Assembly (NCBI GenBank): GCA_947585795.1
Contig: CANPXG010000004.1
Span: 1 to 64,000, forward strand
Reading direction: 5' to 3'
DNA: 64,000 nucleotides
Origin: an uncultured Clostridia bacterium
GTDB taxonomy: Bacteria > Bacillota > Clostridia > UBA1381
Shown here: in pieces, positions 57,863-64,000 of the stretch
Layout: each line of letters opens with the position of its first letter
How positions within the stretch are numbered: the stretch's first letter is position 1
Position numbers and translations under genes: made by a program
The notes under the pieces: model-generated
Database searches by the model: none
Told to the model about the DNA's origin: nothing
What the model saw: the letters and a program-made list of their open reading frames with translations, nothing else

Positions 57863-60484
57863 TTATTTTACCCACGGGTAATACGGCTTAAGCGGTTCGG
57901 AGAAACGGTTATATATAGCGTCCGCGTCGCTTCTGTTAAGAGTGCCGTCTTTGTTTACGTCCCATATTCTCGCCTGTGTTACCGTGGTCGGCACGCCGGA
58001 CGCTTTGGCTGTTATGTAATTTCCGTCGATCGCGTTTAATATACCGTCGCCGTTCGCGTCGCCTATTTTACCGCCCACAACCATGACGTAACGCGTCAGT
58101 GTGCCGCCGTCGTAATTATACGTCACCTTGTAAAGGTCTTTCGCGCCGTCTACAGCTTCAAGCGTTCCCTTGACCGCCGCGGCGCCGTTTACGACCATGC
58201 CCGGGTCGTCAAAATTCTTTATATCATTTACTATGACCGTGTTTACGTCTGCGTCAAAATCCGATTCATCCGTATTCGGTACAATGAATTTCGGGTAATG
58301 CGTATCATTGTATATGCGGCTCGTCTTGAAGGTATTCACTGCGTCGTCTTTGTCGGCAGCAGCCTCATTATAAATCATAGCGGCGGGCGAGTTGCCCATA
58401 TTAAGCGACGCCACGGATGTTATCGTCATTTTTGCGCTAATGCCTTCCGCAAGCGTGTAATTTCCGCTTGGGAAAGTGATTACAATATCGTATGTACCCG
58501 CGTCCTTTACGCTGTCAGACAAAGTTCCCGATGAGCTTCTGTACTGTACGGTATAGTCGCTGTCCGAAAGTCCGTCGTTACTCGTCACCGTCGCCTTGTG
58601 CGCGCCACCGTCGTAGGGGGCGGTGTTGTTGGTTATGGTGAAGGTGACTTCTTTTGGGTCTACCGTGTACTGATATGACTGCTGCTCCGAGGACAACTCA
58701 TAGTTATCATTTGTAACTTCAATTACAATATCATACGTGCCGGCGTTCGTTACGCTGTCAGACATGGCTTCCGACGCGCTCTTATACTGTACATTATAAT
58801 CATCGGGCGATCTAAGGTCGCTGTCATTATCCACAGCTGCCGTATGTTGTGAACCGTCATATATTGTACTGTTATCGCTTACGGTAAATGTTACCTGTTT
58901 CGGGTTTACCGTATATGTATATGACGGCTGCGACGAGGACAACGTATAGTTATCGTTTGTAACCTCGATTACAATATCATACGTGCCGGCATTCGTTACG
59001 TCACTTGACGTATGTTCGTCCTTATCCCGGTATGTAACAGTGTAATCGTCATCGGTAAGACCGCTGTCGTTTGCCACAGTTGCCTTGTGAGTCGAACCGT
59101 CATATGTTGTACTGTTATCGCTTACGGTAAACGTTACCTGTTTTTTCGTGATTTCAAATGTGTTGCCCGAAACCGTACCCATTGTATAGCCTATGCCGTC
59201 ATTAAGCGTAATAATAACGGTGTACGTTCCCACGTCGGTAGGTTCTACGGGAGTTAAATGCTCTGCGTCATCGCTCTTATAATACTTAACCGTGTACTTA
59301 TCGGAAGTAAGCTCGCAATCATTGGTGATTGTCGGATACTGCGCCCCGCCGCTGTACTGCTTCACTGCGTCGCTTACCGTAAAGTTGACTGTACGTTCGC
59401 GCACGGTCACGGTCGAGGGAGTGATCGTTCCCACGTCGTACATTTCCGAGTCCGGTTCCTGCAGCGTGATATGCACGGTGTATGTACCGACACCCTCGGG
59501 TTTAGCGTGCATTTGTCCGTCTTTTTCATACTGAACGGTATAATTCGTTACGCCATCAATAGAGGGCTTGTATGTTCTGTTCCACGTTTCACCGACATAG
59601 AAATTGCTCATATCATCAAGCGTGAAATTTACGCGGTTACGGGCTATTTCAAACAGCGCGGTATTCGACGTCGGGGTGACAAAATTATCATCGTTAATTG
59701 TGCACACAACATGATATTTTCCCGGCTCGGTCGGAGGATCGGTGTTTGTCGGATATTCAACGTCCTTTCCCTCATACTCTACTGTGTATTTGGGCATAGG
59801 ATCCGAATTGACCGTTACGGTCGGCTGCTTGGGACTGCCGTCGTAATACTGAAGCAAATAGTCAAATGAAACGGTTAAATCGTCTTTTTTGTTTATGTAC
59901 ATATGAGTTTTATCCTTTGAACCGTACACGTATCCCGGTGAGGTAACCTGTATTTTAATCAGATAATTACCCGCGTCGGTCTGTGACGCGGCGCCGCCGT
60001 ATGTAATGGTGTAATTAATATCGTCCCTGCGTGTACCGTCCACATAAGGTACGGCGGTGACGGTATGCGGATTTTTATCATACGTAAATGTGTTTTCACC
60101 CAATTCAAAACGCACAAGCTGTGCGTGGATAGGCAGACTGAATACCTGCGTAACGGACGCGCCTGCCGAGTCGGTAACGCGTATCTCTATAAATGAATAT
60201 GTCACGCCGCCGGACGTCGGGGTGCCCGAGTACAAACCTTCTTTTGTAAGAGTGAGCCCCGGAGGACAATATACGCTGTTAACCAATTCAAAGATGTACG
60301 GAGCTGTGCCGCCCGTAGCTTCTATTTTCTGTGAATATGCCGCGTTCGCGGTGGCGGTAGGCAGCTCGGAAGGTGTGACAAACGCCAAGTCGTCCGCCGC
60401 ATGGGCGCACAATCCTACAGTGAACACTATTACAAATGCCGCGAAAAGGGCGGGTAATTTATTCATAGCGGATAGTTTTTTCAT
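57863..60484 (-). CDS. Secreted protein with tandem MBG/YDG-like repeats and C-terminal dockerin type I-like domain
   Basis: Repeats 'KQVTFTVSDNSTTYDGSTHKATV...TNAGTYDIVIEVTNDNY'; C-terminus 'GDANGDGILNAIDGNYITAKASG...WDVNKDGTLNRSDADAIYNRF'. Confidence 0.88.
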   Translation of the reverse strand: MKKLSAMNKLPALFAAFVIVFTVGLCAHAADDLAFVTPSELPTATANAAYSQKIEATGGTAPYIFELVNSVYCPPGLTLTKEGLYSGTPTSGGVTYSFIEIRVTDSAGASVTQVFSLPIHAQLVRFELGENTFTYDKNPHTVTAVPYVDGTRRDDINYTITYGGAASQTDAGNYLIKIQVTSPGYVYGSKDKTHMYINKKDDLTVSFDYLLQYYDGSPKQPTVTVNSDPMPKYTVEYEGKDVEYPTNTDPPTEPGKYHVVCTINDDNFVTPTSNTALFEIARNRVNFTLDDMSNFYVGETWNRTYKPSIDGVTNYTVQYEKDGQMHAKPEGVGTYTVHITLQEPDSEMYDVGTITPSTVTVRERTVNFTVSDAVKQYSGGAQYPTITNDCELTSDKYTVKYYKSDDAEHLTPVEPTDVGTYTVIITLNDGIGYTMGTVSGNTFEITKKQVTFTVSDNSTTYDGSTHKATVANDSGLTDDDYTVTYRDKDEHTSSDVTNAGTYDIVIEVTNDNYTLSSSQPSYTYTVNPKQVTFTVSDNSTIYDGSQHTAAVDNDSDLRSPDDYNVQYKSASEAMSDSVTNAGTYDIVIEVTNDNYELSSEQQSYQYTVDPKEVTFTITNNTAPYDGGAHKATVTSNDGLSDSDYTVQYRSSSGTLSDSVKDAGTYDIVITFPSGNYTLAEGISAKMTITSVASLNMGNSPAAMIYNEAAADKDDAVNTFKTSRIYNDTHYPKFIVPNTDESDFDADVNTVIVNDIKNFDDPGMVVNGAAAVKGTLEAVDGAKDLYKVTYNYDGGTLTRYVMVVGGKIGDANGDGILNAIDGNYITAKASGVPTTVTQARIWDVNKDGTLNRSDADAIYNRFSEPLKPYYPWVK

Positions 60485-60852
60485 ACAGAAAACACCCCTT
60501 TTTATAATTTAAGTTTAGCGGCGGTGTGAGCCGCGCTCGATATATACCACTACCCGCACGGACGGCGGAAATGCCGCCGCGTGCAGGCGCGCCACACGAA
60601 GGGAAATGTGTGGTGGGTTTTGTTACATTTCCGAAGGGAAATTCGAAAATGACAAAGACGTTGCTATTGGGGGGAGCCCAAGGGGCGGACATTGTCCGCC
60701 CCTACAGAGGGGGTTCCACACGGGAGAGTTGTTACATTTCCGAAGGTAATGTCCAAATGTGACAGAGGCTTTGGAAATGTAACAACGCGGGGCGGGAATG
60801 CCCCGCATTATTACATTAATTTTTTTGGTTTGCCCACGTAGGGGCAGAATTA

Positions 60853-63800
60853 TTATTCGGTCGGATCGGTCACGGAACCGGGATCCGCTGTCGTTCCGTC
60901 CTCGGGAGCCGGTTCGTCAGCCTCATTTGCTGTTTCGCTATCTTCGGGTGCAGTTTCTTCCGCCTCGGTGGCTGTTTCGTCAACCTCGGGTGCGGGAGTT
61001 TCCTCGGGAACTGCCTCGTCTACCTCGGGAACAAGCGTTTCCAAAGCGCCGTTTACCTCTCTCTCATTTACCGCGAGGATAATATTACCCTCAGCCCAGT
61101 GACCTGAAATGTCGCTCGGCATGAATGTCATGATCGCCGTCGACGGAGCAAGAACGTTGTTTATCATCGTTACTGCCTCGGCTCTCGTCAAGGGTGAGTA
61201 CGGAGCAAATGTTCCGTTCGTGTAACCCGAAACGATACCCAGTGTCGCAAGCGTCGTTATATAATCCTTCGCCCAATCCGCATCGGTAACGTCCGTAAAC
61301 ATGCCGTCTGCAGAAATAATGTCGTACTTCTGCGCTCTTGTGATAACTGCCGCAAGCTCGCCTCTCGTTACCTGATTTTCAGGTCTGTACGTGTTGTCCT
61401 CGTAACCGCTTATTACGTCATACGCTTCGAGGTAGCCCACATACTTGTTATACCACGCGTTGTCCGGAACGTCGGGGAATGACGAGTCATACGCACCGTC
61501 CGGAATGTCGTCGCCGTTTATAAGTCTTGCTATCATCGACGCAAGCTCTGCTCTCGTTATGTTGTTGTCGGGCAGGAATGTGCCGTCGTCATAACCGGAA
61601 GCGTAAGGCTTCGTGTACTCGGTGTTGATCAGAGGCTCGTCGGGCTTCGGCGTGGGAGTCGGAGTCACAGCGTCACCCTGCTTCTCAGGCTTTACTGTAA
61701 TCGTTACGGACTTCTGTACTCCGCCTACGCTCGCTGTAATTCTTACTTCGCCTTCCTTAAGAAGCTTAACGTTACCGTTCTCGTCTACAGTCGCGATATT
61801 TTCGTTGTTTGACTTCCAGGTCGGCTTGTTCGTCGTGCCGGTAATGGTCGGTGTGAGAGTCAGCGTATCGTTAACGTATCCTTCAAGCTTCGACTCGGGG
61901 AACGTTACAGTCACACTGCTTCCGCCGCCGCCTCCACCGCCGCCGCCACCGCCGGACGTCTGCGTCATGTAGAGCGTTGTTTCAGCTTTAAGCGTGAACG
62001 GATATTCTATCTTCGTCTTACCTTCCTTATCGGTGTAATATGCCTTAAATCTCGACGGCTTAGAGCCTAAGATACCGTCTGAGCTATTAAATCCGCTGTC
62101 GCTCGTAACGGTCGTTTCATCCGTGTATGCTTCGGCGAGTACTGTTGTCGAGTTTACCTTGTAAACAGTAACGTGGTTCTTGAACGTCGTTATCGTTCCC
62201 TCAACAGCTTCCGAAGGAGCGTAGTTTCCGTCATCGGTTTCCTTAACTCTTGCCTGAACGGTTACGTTCTTGTTCGTGGGCAGGTTCTCAATCGTTGTGT
62301 CGGTTGACCAGTCTGACCATGTGCTTCCGCCGTCGGTCGAGTATCTGTACTCAATCGTGCCGTCCTCCGTTACGGGACCGGTTATGTCAACGCTGTTGTC
62401 GGTATTATCCTTCGTCAGCGTTACAGCACCGGGAGCAGTCTGAGTACCCTGAGTAATCGTACCTTTACCGGTTGCGGTCGTGCTCGATGTGATCGGCGCG
62501 CCGGTATCGTCAACTATTTCATAGTTATCCGCATCGTCGCCCGTTAATTCAAGGTTCTTCGCGGTGAAGTCCTTATTCTCACCGGCGTTGGGATCGGTAA
62601 ACTCCACATCAAATGTAATTTGAACATCGTCGGGAGTGCCGTCGCCGTCGCTGTCTATAATCGGACTGCTGCCCGTGCCGGTAAATTCAGCCTCGGTCGT
62701 TTGACTGTTTGCGTCATTATACTTCTGCTCCGCCGTAAGGGTAAAGTCAGAAAGCTTGATCGGCTTTTTCTTGACCGTTATCGTAAGCTCGGCAGTCTTG
62801 CCGTCCTTTGAGAAGGTCAGCTTCCATTCGCCGTAAGCGTCAAACTTAAACGTGCTTACGTTAGCTGCGGTGATTGCGGCGCCTGTGCCGCCCGTCGAAG
62901 GAGCAGCCATCGTTATCGCACCGTTATCCGCAAGGAAGTCTGCCACTGTTTTACTTTCGGATGTGCCGCCGTCATAGTTATACGAAATCTGCACGTCCGC
63001 TACGTTAAGCGTAAGATCCGGATATGTGTATGTCTGCGTTGTCGGCGTTACCGAAATGGTATTGAGCGTTCTGTTTGTTACGCTACCGCCGCCCGTTGCC
63101 GTATACTCGGTCGTAGCGCCGGTATAGTCATAGTTAGCCGCGTCACCGGCGGTACCCGCGCCGTTTGAAAGCGGATTGGGAGATTTCGGTGTAACCTGTA
63201 TGTCTACATTTTGACCGACTTTTTCGCTCGTTACGTCAGACGGGTTATACTTATACGTATAGTCAAACCATACTACGTCGCCGTCCACGATACCGTCGGC
63301 AGCCTTCATCGGATAGCTTCCTTCGCCGGTCAGAGTGTCGTCCTTGCCGAGCACAGCCGCGGGAGCGCCCGTGATGTGAGGATGTGCTGTGATAGACTTC
63401 TTATTAATTGTACCCTTGATCGTATTATGAACGGTCGTGCTGCCTGTCGTTGTCATTGTAGTGCCGTCCGGAACAAGAGTATAATTCTTGGTAAAGTCAG
63501 CAATGCCCGCCACAGCCGCATCATCGGCAATTGTTATAACAATGTTCTTGTTATTTCCGGCGTTCTTGTCGGAGTACGCAAGCGTTACACCGGTAATTGT
63601 CGCGCCGCCTGTCACGGTTGTCTGATCCGCAGCAATAAGGTCGGTTGTTGTTATACCGATTGTCGGTATGCCGGTTGTTTCCGAAGTAAAGTTTGCATTA
63701 CCGTCATATGTCTTTGTCGGACTTGTCGGTTCCGCAGCCGCCGTCAATGTAACGTGTACCGGCTTCTTGTCAACATGGAGAGTGATGTGTCCTGATGTGG

Positions 63801-64000
63801 TACCGCTTGTGCCATTGAAAACTACATCATCGGGATCGCCTTCCATGTAGAATTGAAGGTGTTTGCCGTCCATGTCGGGCTTAAGTACTGTAGTTTCGTC
63901 AATGTCTTCATAGCCTACGACAACATCGTGCGTATCGGGTTCAACGACGCGCATCTTTACATCTGACGGGAAGTTGTCAAAGCCATCGTACTCTTCTGTG
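60853..64000 (-). CDS. SLH-domain surface protein with MBG/YDG-like repeats, 5' end outside the window
   Basis: ORF stays open to the window edge ('...EEYDGFDNFPSDVKMRVVEP'); SLH repeats 'YASGYDDGTFLPDNNITRAELASMIARLI'; poly-Gly and Pro/Glu-rich linkers. Confidence 0.88.
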   Translation of the reverse strand, partial: TEEYDGFDNFPSDVKMRVVEPDTHDVVVGYEDIDETTVLKPDMDGKHLQFYMEGDPDDVVFNGTSGTTSGHITLHVDKKPVHVTLTAAAEPTSPTKTYDGNANFTSETTGIPTIGITTTDLIAADQTTVTGGATITGVTLAYSDKNAGNNKNIVITIADDAAVAGIADFTKNYTLVPDGTTMTTTGSTTVHNTIKGTINKKSITAHPHITGAPAAVLGKDDTLTGEGSYPMKAADGIVDGDVVWFDYTYKYNPSDVTSEKVGQNVDIQVTPKSPNPLSNGAGTAGDAANYDYTGATTEYTATGGGSVTNRTLNTISVTPTTQTYTYPDLTLNVADVQISYNYDGGTSESKTVADFLADNGAITMAAPSTGGTGAAITAANVSTFKFDAYGEWKLTFSKDGKTAELTITVKKKPIKLSDFTLTAEQKYNDANSQTTEAEFTGTGSSPIIDSDGDGTPDDVQITFDVEFTDPNAGENKDFTAKNLELTGDDADNYEIVDDTGAPITSSTTATGKGTITQGTQTAPGAVTLTKDNTDNSVDITGPVTEDGTIEYRYSTDGGSTWSDWSTDTTIENLPTNKNVTVQARVKETDDGNYAPSEAVEGTITTFKNHVTVYKVNSTTVLAEAYTDETTVTSDSGFNSSDGILGSKPSRFKAYYTDKEGKTKIEYPFTLKAETTLYMTQTSGGGGGGGGGGGSSVTVTFPESKLEGYVNDTLTLTPTITGTTNKPTWKSNNENIATVDENGNVKLLKEGEVRITASVGGVQKSVTITVKPEKQGDAVTPTPTPKPDEPLINTEYTKPYASGYDDGTFLPDNNITRAELASMIARLINGDDIPDGAYDSSFPDVPDNAWYNKYVGYLEAYDVISGYEDNTYRPENQVTRGELAAVITRAQKYDIISADGMFTDVTDADWAKDYITTLATLGIVSGYTNGTFAPYSPLTRAEAVTMINNVLAPSTAIMTFMPSDISGHWAEGNIILAVNEREVNGALETLVPEVDEAVPEETPAPEVDETATEAEETAPEDSETANEADEPAPEDGTTADPGSVTDPTE

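Noticed and set aside
58590-59160. Regular ~230-bp DNA repeats considered as a CRISPR or satellite
   Set aside because: They are in frame and encode tandem MBG-like protein domains.

Overview
The window is about 64 kb of a low-to-mid GC Firmicutes/Clostridia-type chromosome. It mixes housekeeping genes with accessory DNA. Housekeeping genes: rpsF-ssb-rpsR, ftsH, murC, spoVG, pyrE, a SigB/F/G-type sigma factor, gap, lysS, sbcDC and rodA. Accessory DNA: several very large S-layer (SLH), dockerin and Ig-like surface proteins, palindromic GC-rich repeat islands, IS relics and one integrated mobile element. The main non-routine observations are: (1) a dispersed repeat module made of promoter, a candidate ~165-180 nt structured RNA with its own terminator, a second promoter, a secreted ~318-aa protein and a terminator; it occurs as two full copies, one internally deleted copy and one 3' remnant, and the two full copies form a long inverted repeat around sbcDC. 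(2) A ~7 kb Tn916-type integrative element in the 3' end of lysS, with visible att direct repeats, an HUH-type Rep/relaxase, an FtsK/TcpA-like ATPase, an xis with no standard start codon and a candidate oriT. (3) A DUF3990/ADP-ribosyltransferase-like gene plus a small partner gene, bounded by a perfect 24-bp direct repeat. (4) An IS3 relic/repeat insertion bounded by a perfect 39-bp direct repeat that duplicates the 3' end of an esterase gene. (5) Palindromic repeat families whose stems vary in sequence but keep their pairing. (6) Small ORFs absent from the supplied ORF track. All calls come from reading the sequence and the supplied ORF translations; no database search was run.
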